Source of the DNA: JBGRQA01 sp041725895
Lineage (GTDB): Bacteria > Bacteroidota > Bacteroidia > Bacteroidales > Marinifilaceae
Length of the DNA: 64,000 nucleotides
Direction: 5' to 3'
Assembly: GCA_041725895.1 (NCBI GenBank)
Contig: JBGRQA010000001.1
Coordinates: forward strand, 124,001 to 188,000
The notes under the pieces were generated by a model that made no database searches, was not told the DNA's origin, and worked only from the letters and a program-made list of their open reading frames with translations. Position 1 is the first letter of the stretch; the number at the start of each line of letters is the position of its first letter. Shown here piece after piece: positions 32,601 through 42,700 of the stretch. The position numbers and the translations under genes are program-made.

Positions 32601-35600
32601 GTTTGCGATCCGATATCGTTCCCTATCGATAAACCTTTCCATGTAAAGCAGGTTGGCAAAGTAAAAGTGGAGCCGGAAGATGATGTGCTGTGTCGTGGGG
32701 AGAGTTTTGTAACTGAAATCCAAATGAACGGAAACAAGAATGATTTCTCCTATCAATGGTCTCTCAATGGAATCCCCCTGGAAAAGCAAACCAATGCCCG
32801 TCTGGTTGTTAATGATGTGGATACGGATGATACAGGAACCTATACAGTGGTTGTGGATAATGGTTGTGGTCCTTTAGAGTTTGAGGCCAACCTGATGGTT
32901 CTGTTGAAACCGGATGTAACCTCTGCGATTGTAGCTGCTCCTGTTGGCCCCTATTGCCTGGGGCAAGGAGTGGATCTTTCGGCTACCTCCAATAAGACTC
33001 AAGCCCAGTATGTTTGGAGGAATGGAGTGGCGGAGAAGGTCAGCCTATCTCCGGCGCTCAATTTAGATCCTCTTTCCGAAGTTGATTTTGGGCGTTGGGT
33101 ACTGGAAATGAAAAATCAGTGTGGTTCCGATCAGGAATCGATTGTTCTGGAAAAACATCCTGATTTGACAGCTACTCCTCCTTCAGATCAGGAGGTTTGT
33201 GCCGGAGATAGGGTAAGCTTCCAGGTACTATCCAACGGAACAGGCTTCCAGTGGTACCATGGAGATGCTATTATTGGAGGTGCCACCACATCAGAACTGC
33301 AGCTTTCGAATGTAACGTTAGCAGATGCTGGCACCTACCGCTGCGAAGTAAATGGTCCCTGTGGATCCCTAACGGTAGAGGCAAACCTGATGGTAGCCGA
33401 TGTTCTGAAAGGTATAGAAAACACCCATGGTTGTGTTGGAGATCCTTTTGATTTTACCATTGAAACGGTTGGGACTTTTTCTTACCAATGGTATAGAATT
33501 GATAAGAGCGGCGAACATAAATTAGATGGTGAAACAGCTGCAACTTGTCATATAGATAAATTAACTAAGGATCACGAGGGAATTTACAAATGCGTTACGC
33601 AAAGTGTTTGTGGGGAGCAGCCCTTTCAGGCTCAATTGGATGTTTATGAGATAACCTCGGTGACAAAAAAACTGGAACCTGTTGAAAAATGTGTTGGAGA
33701 TGAATTAATCATGGAGATAAAAGCCACAGGTGTGAATATGCAATATGTCTGGATGCGAAATGGGAAACCATTGGAAGAATTCAGGGATAAACCTGTTCTT
33801 CACATTCCTGTCCTGGATGAGGATGATACGGGAACTTATACCTACAAGGTTCGAGTAATTGGAGAATGTAAGGTAGATTCCACCGAGGCACAGGTAACTG
33901 TTCACCCGGCTTCTAAAATTGGGATTAATGGTTTTCCCGATCAGGTTGTGTGTGAAAATAATCCTTTGGTGTTGGAGGTGGATGCCGAAGGTTACGAATT
34001 GAGTTTTGATTGGATACGGAATGGTATTCCTATTGCAACTGATGCCGGTTCAAGACTTGATTTGGGGAACTCTACCGAGGCCATGGAAGGGGTTTATACC
34101 GTAAATATAAAAAGCTCCCAGTGTTCAGAGATTTCTACTTCTGCTACCATAGATATTAAGAAACGTCTTACGGTAGGAACTCCTTTAGATGATATCGAGC
34201 TTTGTGAAAATGAGAAGCTGGATCTGAAACTGGATGTAGAAGGGGGCGATCTGGAATTTGCCTGGGAAAAGAATGATGCACCGCTTGGCGACCTTTTGAA
34301 GGAGTATACTGTTGAGAATGTAAGTTTGGATGATGCAGGGAAATACACCTGCCAGGTTACTACGAAGTATAATTGTGGGGATCAGTTATTTGAAAGCAAT
34401 GTTACGGTTCATCCCAATGCAGAGGTGAAGTTGGATCCGGAACCTGTGGACATCTGTGAGTTGGAAGAAGCGGTTTTTACAGCTGAAGGAGGAGATGTAT
34501 TTGGAGCCAAAACCTACCAGTGGTATGCTGATGGAGTGAAAGTGGGCGGCAATTCGAACGAGTACCGGTTTTGGCCGGATTTTGACAATGATAATGGAAA
34601 GAATTACTACTGCGAGATATTTGGAGAGGCCTGTGAGCACGCATTTTCCAAACCGGCTTCTCTAACCATAACCAGAAATGTTTGGTTTAGCAAGCATCCT
34701 CAACCCCTCCTTCGTTTGGCGCAAAATTCGGATGCTGAATTTATTGTGGATGCCATAGGAGCTCCCGCCTTGACCTACCAGTGGGAATGCAAAGGTCCTC
34801 TTGAAGTCGCTTGGACCCCTTTGAGTGATGATGCTACCTATTCCGGTTCGAAAACGGCCAAACTGATAGTGAAAGATATCGATTTGTCTTTGAATGAAAT
34901 GGAATACCGTTGTGTGGTTGTAAGTGAGAAGTGTGGACAGGCTACAAGTGATCCTGCCAAATTGATCGTGGACGAATTGACCAAGATTCAGCGTCAGCCA
35001 CAACCGATGGACATTTGTGAGGGATTGGATGCCCATTTTAGTGTTGCGGCTGCGGGTACTTCTCCCTCGTATCAATGGAAAATCAAGAGAACGGCAGTTG
35101 ATTCCTGGGAAGATCTTACCAATGATGGCACTTTTGAAGGGGTAGATATGGAAGAATTGACTGTTAAAGCAGTTACTCCTTCTATGAGTGGCTACCAGTT
35201 TATGTGTGTGGTAACGGGTGAGGGGGCTGCCGGATCAGAAGATTCCGGAAGTGCTACATTAACCGTTAAGGAGAATGTTACTCTTGAAGCTATTACTAAC
35301 ATAGACGGTGCTCCTGTTGGGAACTTATCCATCTGTTCAAATGAGGAGGTTACTTTTATAGCTAAGGCTAAAGGCAGTGGGGATTTGACTTACGAATGGT
35401 ATCACGAGGGGAACCCTGTTGCTGTTGGAGCCACATTGGTTTTGAATGAGGGAAATGCATTGGAAGGAACTTATAAATGTACGGTTTCGGGAGCTTGTGA
35501 ACCTGATTCGAAAGAAGCTAAAATTGCTTACTATACGCCAACAAAAATAACAACACCTCTCGATCCTGTTGAGATCTGTCTTGGAACAGGTGTGAAATTA

Positions 35601-38600
35601 AGTGTTGTGGCTGATTATGAGACCTCAGCTCCGGTTCATTATACCTGGACAAAAGATGGTGCTCCTCTGGTTGCGGACCCGGATCCATCTTCGTATTCTA
35701 TTGATGGGGATGATCTGGCGGATGCCGGAGTCTATCAGGTTACAGTGATCGGAAAGTGTGGATCGGATGACAGCCAGGCTGCTGTGGGTATTCTTGTTCC
35801 ATTGACCAAGAATAATAATTGGGATGCTGAGTACCCTGTTTGTGAGGGGGAGAATTTGGATCTACAGGTAAGTGTTGCGGGAAGCAATCCTACTTACACC
35901 TGGTACCATGGCACCGAGAAGCTTAAAGAAACAGGTCCTTTGTTGAGCTTGAAAGATATTGGACCGGATCAGGTAGGAGATTACAGGTGTGAGGTTGCCA
36001 ATGGTGTTTGCGATCCTGTAGAATATTTAACGAAGATTCGTTTAAAAGATCCCACTAGTGTTGCTGTTTTGGATGAAGTGCTGACTTTCTGTGAGAATGG
36101 ACCGGTTGTTCTTACCGTAAATGCGAAAGGAGAAAACCTGCACTATTCCTGGAGTTTTGAAGGAACAGAGGTGGGAACGGAATCGACCCATTCTATTCCA
36201 GCTCTTGATGAAGCTGGAGCAGGGATTTATACTTGTACGGTTACCGGAGCTTGTGGGTCGGTGACTGCAAAGCGTGAAGTGCAAATGATACCCTTGTTTG
36301 ATATGACAAAAGGGTTACAGGATTTTACTGTTTGTGAGGGGGTATCTGCTAAATTTCAGGTTTTTGCTACAGGAGAGGGACTGGATTATGAGTGGAGCAA
36401 TGACAAAGGCGAGGATTTAAGTGCTTTTGATGGGAAAAGTGTGTTGAACATTGCGAAGGCCGAATTTGGAGAGCCTGTTGAATACAGTTGCAAAGTAAAC
36501 GGACTGTGTTCTGATGGACCTGTTGTCTCGAAAGCTACCCTTTATGTAAATCAAACCACACGTTTATTGGAAGCCTTGCCTCCCAAGGATGTATGCGAAG
36601 GCGAGGAGGTGGAATTTGTCATTAAGCTGGAGGGAAAGGTCGATAAATACATCTGGACACTGGATGGAAAGGATTTGGACAATGATGCTGCCAGTCTGGA
36701 TTTGGGTAGTATTAAGGCAGATCAGGCAGGAGTCTATGCCTGTGCTGTGAAAGGTGTTTGTGGCAATCGTTACGCTTCGACAACTTTGCGGGTAAAACCT
36801 GTACCTTTCATAGAGGAGGGGTTGGGAGATCCTCAGAATCTTTGCGTGGGGCAACAGCTGAATCTTCGATTGACTGCAAAGGGAGAAAACCTGACTTACG
36901 AATGGTACAGGAATGAGAAACTATTGAAGGAGACTACATCGGAACTGCAGGTCAACTCAGTAACTCAGTCCAATTCTGGTTTATACAAGTGTTTAGTGGA
37001 TGGCACTTGCATTAGTGATCCTTTTGTGGAGACAGTGCAGGTGACTGTAAACCCACTTATCAGATTGAATAAAGGGATTGAGGATCTGGAGATTTGTGAC
37101 GGGGAGCCTCTGCAGTTGCAGATGGATGTGGATGGATCAGATCTGAATTATTTTTGGGAAAAGGATGGGGCTGCAATTGGGGAAAATAGTAGTTTGCTGG
37201 AGTTTACCCCAATAAACTTGACTGATGAGGGAAATTACATTTGTCGGGTTACGAGTGTTTGTGGTAAGGTAGATTCTAGGGCTTTTGTGGATGTGAAGAA
37301 GAAAACAAAGATTCAGATTCAGCCAAAGGGGACCACTGTTTGTGAAAATACCAAACTGGTTAGTTTCTACATCCAAGTTGATGGTGATGATGTGCAGCTG
37401 CAATGGCGAAAAGATGGTGAGATCATTGAAGGGGAGATCCATCCCGTACTAAGTATTTCAGGTGTTGGTTTGGAGGATGCCGGTAGGTACGATTGTGTAG
37501 TGACCTCCTTCTGTGCTGACGACCAACTGAGCGATGTCGCCGAGTTGAATGTTATTCCTCTGTCCAGAATAGATGACCAATCTAAGGATTTAGCTGTTTG
37601 TCTTGGTGAGCCAGTAAATTTCAAGGTTGAGGCCAGTGGAGTGAATTTGGGTTATCAATGGCGTAAAGGAGGTGTGAATATTCCGGGAGCAACTGCTGCT
37701 GAGTATTCCATTCCCATTGCTTCCATAGAGGATATTGGTTTTTATGATTGTGTAATAAGTGCCGATTGTTCCGAACCTCTATATTCTACTCCCATGGCAT
37801 TGAATGTGGAAGCCCTTCCTGTTGCTCCGATTTATGGACGAATGGAGCTTTGTGCTGGCGAAGAAAGAGTGGTTTACATGACCTCTGATATTTCGGATTA
37901 CGAATTTGATTGGGAAATTACAGGAGGGAACTCCTTGGGCAATGAGAACCCACGGAGATTCAATGTAACTTGGGAAGACATTGAGAAGGGCAGTCTTCAT
38001 TTGACTATTTTGGCACCTGGTTCCGGTTGCCGAAATCAAGTGGACTCCCTGGTTACTTTATTCCCTTTGCCGGATGTTTCCTTGAGAGAATTTGCACCCC
38101 GTGGGATCTGTAATCCTGAATTTGCTCTCCAGGGAGGACTTCCTGAGGGAGGAATCTATTGGATAGAGGACCAACCACGTCGTGATTTTGATCCCGCTGA
38201 AGGCCCCGGGACTTATGCTGTAAAATATACTTATACCGATGCCAACGGATGTTCCGGAACTTCCCCAGTTACTGCTATTAAAGTAGCACCTCAACCTCAG
38301 GTTAAAGCCATGGCGGATCGTACCATAGGATCCTGTCAGACTGTACGCCTAAGGGCTGAATCCGATCAAAGCAATATGGAATGGAGCTCCCCAACAGATC
38401 AGTTGGATGCCTCGAACCTGGAGCCAGGTACAACCCAACGATTCCAGGTGAAGGTATTGGACGAGTACGGCTGTCAGGGACAGGATTACGTGAATATTAC
38501 GATGGCCCCTGCTCCCAAGGTGAAGACCATTGCAGATACCACTATTGGTCAGTGCAAGCATATTGAACTGACCACCCAAGCAGAGGGAGAAAAACTGACG

Positions 38601-39437
38601 ACTCTATGGACACCTGGCAATGGATTGAGTCGGGATAATTTAGTTAGTCCTATACTTGAGACGCCGATAGTTGGAGATGTAACCTATAAAGTTAGAGTGG
38701 TGGATGCTTATGGTTGCGAGGCGGAAGATGAAGTGAAGGTTCATACCGATGAGCAGCAAAGTCTGGGCAGCGATCAATTTGCTTGTGAGGGGGAAATCAT
38801 TCCTGTAGACATTAGCGGTCTTTCAGACATTTTTTGGACCGATGGTTATAGTGAGACCGTTCGTAAACTGGAGGCTCCCGGGGAGTACCGGTTGCGGGTA
38901 GAGGATCAATATGGTTGTGGAGATGAGCAGAGATTTGTAATCTATCCTACACCTCAAATAAATATGCGCGACACATTTATTTACGAGGGGCAACGAATTC
39001 ATTTGGATCCGAAGCTGGATGGAAATTATGGTCCTTACGGATACCTATGGCAGGATGGCAGTATTCTGGGTTCCTACGAGGCCTCTCAGGAGGGCACCTA
39101 CAGTGTTTCGGTTCTGGATCAAAATGGTTGTGAGGCGGAAAAGAGCATTTTCCTGGAAGTGAAGGAGAAGAGTATTGCTGCGCCCAATGCCTTTATTCCC
39201 AAGGGAATCGAAGATAATAGCCGATTCTACCTGAAGGAGGTGAATTTTGCCGATGATTTTGGTCTGTACATTTACAACCGTTGGGGTACACTGGTATTCG
39301 AATCTCACGAAATAGGATATGCTGGCGGATGGGACGGTACCTATAATGGTGAGAAATGTCCTGGTGGATCTTACGTATGGGTTGCTATGGTCAACGGAGA
39401 AATGGTAGGAAAAGGATCTGTGGTTTTGATCCGATAA
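29670..39437 (+). CDS. Giant secreted Ig-repeat protein 1 with IgGFc-binding-like N-terminus, type IX secreted
   Basis: This 3255-residue protein has a signal peptide (MDTESRKKILGFLLKSICFF to about residue 34); the ATG at 29670 places it first, while an upstream in-frame start would add 25 residues ahead. Residues of about 40-480 resemble the IgGFc-binding protein N-terminal domain (SVMATEDNTSVTFSE, NAGESYVIATNFEHLT, SDKPIAVNSGSWT). About 557-713 is a jelly-roll-like module (LLNGDFEQ to ALDDISFV). Then follow 23 Ig-like repeats by eye (pattern YQWxxxGxxL, then DAGxYxCxVxGxCG). The last 540 residues are a shared C-terminal region ending in the gliding-motility-type type IX sorting domain (APNAFIPKG, YNRWGTLVF, GGWDGTYNGEKC). 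It is probably a surface adhesin or matrix protein. It is the first of three such genes. Confidence 0.96.
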   Translation: MDTESRKKILGFLLKSICFFGILLLNGNNVFAQLDTKHYIPPCYAGTDSYYNVGKHWAVITTPSTEPIEILIQRGNGIEIDRVTVSRTKPIVYLLGAAVYNSSRDRVIRYPHGVIDYSQLNTKLADQGLIFSSDKPFYVNIRHRTSVHGFSLTSKGQSALGTLFRSGHIYSKTGPYDENRSHFISVMATEDNTSVTFSEIKTGVITSKSKERKAVGGNITKVLNAGESYVIATNFEHLTSTTVNELNGTKITSDKPIAVNSGSWTASADVSYNAQDIGMDQIVPEASVGTEYILIRGKGNSQTERPIIVATEDGTEIFVNGVKQSRTLNAGEYYPIETSKFSSNGTMFVKTSKRVYAYQTISGSNVSTKYKYATVGMNFIPPLSTSGIREVDIPQVDQLGNGVITILAQYGANVYLNNSLVPLGGGKTVAGKPDWVCYSVSGQTGDVNIVSDKAITVALVTQSTAVGAAGYYSGFTKTISPIVPNVGVKPDGDVSVVCEDFDGAVVLRNVGDEASVYRWYDKATGELISENSYLSTTPEKTNTYLLKAYYRDVNQETLLNGDFEQNHLFFYTGDSYSIEYSLDNGGKYYVDNKTQIHNNSFSDIVDHTSKYGNMMIVYGTTTKDVVWKWEVPVDPNENYIFSLWGRQIMSGSDELLQFYINGEPQGKPFHLNDMDQWQNELTMWNSGAAPTAVLEIVNLNTTHSGVFALDDISFVRAVKGEAEYTISVVPKVKYSPLEESTHYCAGQSFSLDVSNGDEDLFTYQWMRKGKEILEGNVTGINGPVLSFTNATETNQGDYTCHIVGVSECGHDEVTLPTKLIMDTPVHIVTPEVNQTVCEGKAIPFDLDISGGYKQIQWQRNGVDQVGFVGKSYTYTTQHDDGDVTISCLVSGGCDPVSWEAHLHVQNLPEIEIPLHAETTCSGLEATLSLKLKGDGKYHYTWYKGTEELGQTDIPEFKFTAAMEDNGAPFRVVVSGDGVCDPISFPIDKPFHVKQVGKVKVEPEDDVLCRGESFVTEIQMNGNKNDFSYQWSLNGIPLEKQTNARLVVNDVDTDDTGTYTVVVDNGCGPLEFEANLMVLLKPDVTSAIVAAPVGPYCLGQGVDLSATSNKTQAQYVWRNGVAEKVSLSPALNLDPLSEVDFGRWVLEMKNQCGSDQESIVLEKHPDLTATPPSDQEVCAGDRVSFQVLSNGTGFQWYHGDAIIGGATTSELQLSNVTLADAGTYRCEVNGPCGSLTVEANLMVADVLKGIENTHGCVGDPFDFTIETVGTFSYQWYRIDKSGEHKLDGETAATCHIDKLTKDHEGIYKCVTQSVCGEQPFQAQLDVYEITSVTKKLEPVEKCVGDELIMEIKATGVNMQYVWMRNGKPLEEFRDKPVLHIPVLDEDDTGTYTYKVRVIGECKVDSTEAQVTVHPASKIGINGFPDQVVCENNPLVLEVDAEGYELSFDWIRNGIPIATDAGSRLDLGNSTEAMEGVYTVNIKSSQCSEISTSATIDIKKRLTVGTPLDDIELCENEKLDLKLDVEGGDLEFAWEKNDAPLGDLLKEYTVENVSLDDAGKYTCQVTTKYNCGDQLFESNVTVHPNAEVKLDPEPVDICELEEAVFTAEGGDVFGAKTYQWYADGVKVGGNSNEYRFWPDFDNDNGKNYYCEIFGEACEHAFSKPASLTITRNVWFSKHPQPLLRLAQNSDAEFIVDAIGAPALTYQWECKGPLEVAWTPLSDDATYSGSKTAKLIVKDIDLSLNEMEYRCVVVSEKCGQATSDPAKLIVDELTKIQRQPQPMDICEGLDAHFSVAAAGTSPSYQWKIKRTAVDSWEDLTNDGTFEGVDMEELTVKAVTPSMSGYQFMCVVTGEGAAGSEDSGSATLTVKENVTLEAITNIDGAPVGNLSICSNEEVTFIAKAKGSGDLTYEWYHEGNPVAVGATLVLNEGNALEGTYKCTVSGACEPDSKEAKIAYYTPTKITTPLDPVEICLGTGVKLSVVADYETSAPVHYTWTKDGAPLVADPDPSSYSIDGDDLADAGVYQVTVIGKCGSDDSQAAVGILVPLTKNNNWDAEYPVCEGENLDLQVSVAGSNPTYTWYHGTEKLKETGPLLSLKDIGPDQVGDYRCEVANGVCDPVEYLTKIRLKDPTSVAVLDEVLTFCENGPVVLTVNAKGENLHYSWSFEGTEVGTESTHSIPALDEAGAGIYTCTVTGACGSVTAKREVQMIPLFDMTKGLQDFTVCEGVSAKFQVFATGEGLDYEWSNDKGEDLSAFDGKSVLNIAKAEFGEPVEYSCKVNGLCSDGPVVSKATLYVNQTTRLLEALPPKDVCEGEEVEFVIKLEGKVDKYIWTLDGKDLDNDAASLDLGSIKADQAGVYACAVKGVCGNRYASTTLRVKPVPFIEEGLGDPQNLCVGQQLNLRLTAKGENLTYEWYRNEKLLKETTSELQVNSVTQSNSGLYKCLVDGTCISDPFVETVQVTVNPLIRLNKGIEDLEICDGEPLQLQMDVDGSDLNYFWEKDGAAIGENSSLLEFTPINLTDEGNYICRVTSVCGKVDSRAFVDVKKKTKIQIQPKGTTVCENTKLVSFYIQVDGDDVQLQWRKDGEIIEGEIHPVLSISGVGLEDAGRYDCVVTSFCADDQLSDVAELNVIPLSRIDDQSKDLAVCLGEPVNFKVEASGVNLGYQWRKGGVNIPGATAAEYSIPIASIEDIGFYDCVISADCSEPLYSTPMALNVEALPVAPIYGRMELCAGEERVVYMTSDISDYEFDWEITGGNSLGNENPRRFNVTWEDIEKGSLHLTILAPGSGCRNQVDSLVTLFPLPDVSLREFAPRGICNPEFALQGGLPEGGIYWIEDQPRRDFDPAEGPGTYAVKYTYTDANGCSGTSPVTAIKVAPQPQVKAMADRTIGSCQTVRLRAESDQSNMEWSSPTDQLDASNLEPGTTQRFQVKVLDEYGCQGQDYVNITMAPAPKVKTIADTTIGQCKHIELTTQAEGEKLTTLWTPGNGLSRDNLVSPILETPIVGDVTYKVRVVDAYGCEAEDEVKVHTDEQQSLGSDQFACEGEIIPVDISGLSDIFWTDGYSETVRKLEAPGEYRLRVEDQYGCGDEQRFVIYPTPQINMRDTFIYEGQRIHLDPKLDGNYGPYGYLWQDGSILGSYEASQEGTYSVSVLDQNGCEAEKSIFLEVKEKSIAAPNAFIPKGIEDNSRFYLKEVNFADDFGLYIYNRWGTLVFESHEIGYAGGWDGTYNGEKCPGGSYVWVAMVNGEMVGKGSVVLIR

Positions 39438-39720
39438 GCTCTGTTTTCAGTCGTTTCAGAGTAAGAATTGCTTTGTCTAAAGAAAGAAATATAAATTATA
39501 TTATTTAGTTTTGCGAATATTTTGATAAGTTTCTTGCGGGATTAATCTTTCCTAAAAGTTAGGGATAGCAGAGATTAAATTGAATTATTGTTTAGTTTGT
39601 TGCTGTAAGGTTTAGTTCTGCGGGATGCTTTTCATCGTTTTTTTGGTTTCCAGAAGGTGAATATGTGAAGAAAGCGGAGGCTGAATTGGATTGAAAATAA
39701 CCTATAAACGCAAAATCTGA

Positions 39721-42700
39721 ATGATTAATTTTACCCGGAAGATTGTTCTTACCCTGTCTGTGTTGTCCCTAATTGGATTGTGTTTTGCCAGAGAAAGTGT
39801 GAATGATATAGGACGAAGTTCTTTGCACGAAAATATAATAGGTGTAGAGGAGATTCAACCTTTTTACTCTCCATTACTATTGCCGGCGGAGTCCTCAACG
39901 ATTCGGTTGGATATTAATCCTGTGGGGCCTGTTTGTGAGGGGAGTTCGATAGTTCTATCACCGACAGGTTCCAGTGATAAAGCTTATGCCTACGAATGGT
40001 ACGAAGTTTTGGAGGATGGAACAGAGAAAAGAATTTCGGAGAAGAAAAACAGAAGGGTTCATAATCTGAAAAGAACAACCACTTTCATTTTAAAGGCTTA
40101 CTATTTTAATGGTGAGTTGATCACCAATGGAGATTTTGGGGCCAATCAAAGTGATATCAACTGGGCTGCTCATGGCAGTGATTATGATCGTATCAATACA
40201 GCTCCCAAACATAGGACCTTATGGAGTGAGGGGACTTATCATATTGGTCCGAATCCAAAGAATCAGCACAATCATTTTTCGTCTGTAGGAGATCATACTA
40301 CGGGGAAAGGAAATATGTTTATGGTAAATGGTTCCACGCATGCAGGTGACCGGGTTTGGTTTCATAATGGGATCTCTGTAAAAGCCAATACGACTTATGC
40401 ATTTTCTGCCTGGGGGAAGAATCTTACAATGGGAAATCCTGCCAACCTTGATTTTTCTATTAATGGGGACCCTCTTGGTCCGTTAAATTTGGGTGAACGT
40501 GAACACCTGTCCATGAATAAGTGGAATGAGTTCTATGTGTTATGGAATTCAGGTAATGCCCGTAGGGCCAATATTTCTCTTGTTAATACTTTAACACAGG
40601 GAGATGGAAATGATTTTGCGCTGGATGACATCTCTTTTTCTCCAATGATAGAGGTTGTTCGGTCAATAAAGGTGAAAGTAACTCCCAGGGTTGAGATTGA
40701 TAGGATTGATGTGAGCAGGATCTGTCTTAACGAGAAGGTAGTGCTGGAAGCAGTCGTTAATAAGGGGGGTGATGGCGATGCGACTATGAGTTGGAGAAAA
40801 GATGGGAAGGCAATTAACGCTCGAAATATAATAGTAAAAGGCAACCAGCTTACTATTGAACCGTTTCTTCCAGAGAATGAAGGTGTTTATCAATTCTCTA
40901 TACGAAATAATTGTTTTCAGGATAATGTACAGAAAGATGTTTACCTGAAACCGGCTCCTGTAATCGAAAAGCAACCAGTTTCAAAAACAGCTTGTGTTGG
41001 TGCTCCGGTTGTTTTTTCCATAAAGCTCAATGATGGAAGTAGAAATCTTCAGTGGTATCATAATGGTGTTCCCATACCAAAAGCTACTAGTTCTGAATAC
41101 AGATTCAACGCTGTAATTGGTGATGCCGGAACTTACAAATGTAAGATTACCGATGATTGCCATGAGTTGGAAAGTAATACTGTTAATCTGGTTGTAAACG
41201 AAAACACTAAGTTAACCAAGGATTTAATATTACATCCAATTTGTTCGGATAAAGATGTACAGATGGAGGTGGATGCAACGGGATCGGGTACTCTTCATTA
41301 CCAGTGGTTTCGTGGAACGACTCCCATTGCTGGTGCAAACAAAAAGCAATATAGTTTTACTTCCAGAATGGAGGATGATGGAGATAATTTTTATTGTATT
41401 GTAAGTAGTAGTACACGTTGCGGAACGGCTCAAAGTTCAATACGAACACTTCATGTAGATCAGAATACAGTAATTGATAAATCTCCAATGGATTATTCGG
41501 CTTGTGTTGGGGGTAACCATACCTTTAAGGTGGATGCCAAAGCAAAGGATATTGTGTATCAGTGGCAACATAATGATAAAGATATTCCCGGTGCAAATTC
41601 GGCTGCTTTGGTTTTAAATGATATTCAATTGGCCAAAGCTGGAAACTATAAGTGTGTCGTGTCTGGTACTTGCGGCTCGGAAAACAGTACCGCAGCCCAA
41701 TTAACGGTTCATGAAAAAACCAGGATTACCAATATACTTCCTGTATTGTCTCCTTGTGAAGGTGGGAAGGTTGATTTTGCAATAACCACCAGAGGAACCA
41801 TAAAGAAATATACCTGGTTACACCAGGGGAAGGATAAGGGCGTTAACCAACCCAATATCTCTTTGGAAGGACTAAAAGTGTCAGATGCAGGAAAAATAAA
41901 AGTGGTTGTGGATGGTGTTTGTGAATCCGATTGGAAGGAAACAACCCTAAATGTAATTCCCACTACTAAAATTACCGATGGACCGCATGATAGTCCCAAC
42001 ACTTGCTTGGGAGGGACAGCTTCCTTCTTGGTAAAGGCTGATGGTGAAGACTTGAATTATAGCTGGAGTTTCAATGGTGTAAACGTGGGCAATCAAGCTA
42101 GTTTGAATCTGTCTGAAGTGACCAAAGCTCAGGCTGGAGAATACACTGTTACTGTAAAGGGTACATGTGATAGTGATACTGAATCGGCCCAATTAACGGT
42201 AAATGATTTAACGAAAATTACTGCCGGATTTAATGGGCTTTCGGCTTGTGAGAATGATGATGTTACTCTGTCTGTTACAGCGGAAGGAGACAACAACACT
42301 TACAAGTGGTATAAGGATAAAATCCTAATATCGACCAAGGCAGGTTTTACCTTGAATAATGTTACAACGGTCAATGCAGGCTTATACAAATGTGAGGTTG
42401 TTGGAGTATGTGGATCCGATGATTTGACAGGCAGGTTGGACGTTGACAAAAATACCCGTATAACAAAGCCTCTGGATGATGAATGGAGATGTGTAGGCAA
42501 TGGGGTTACTTTTACAGTGGAAACTGAGGGTGCAAACCGTTCTTACACTTGGACCAAAGGGGGAGTAGACCAGGGGAATAATTCTTCTATTTTTACCATT
42601 CCAAGCCTAAAGGAGGGGGATATTGGAAGTCATAAGGTTGAATGTTTGGTGAAGGGAACCTGTGGTGCAGATCAAGTTTCCTCTGCTGATCTTACTGTTT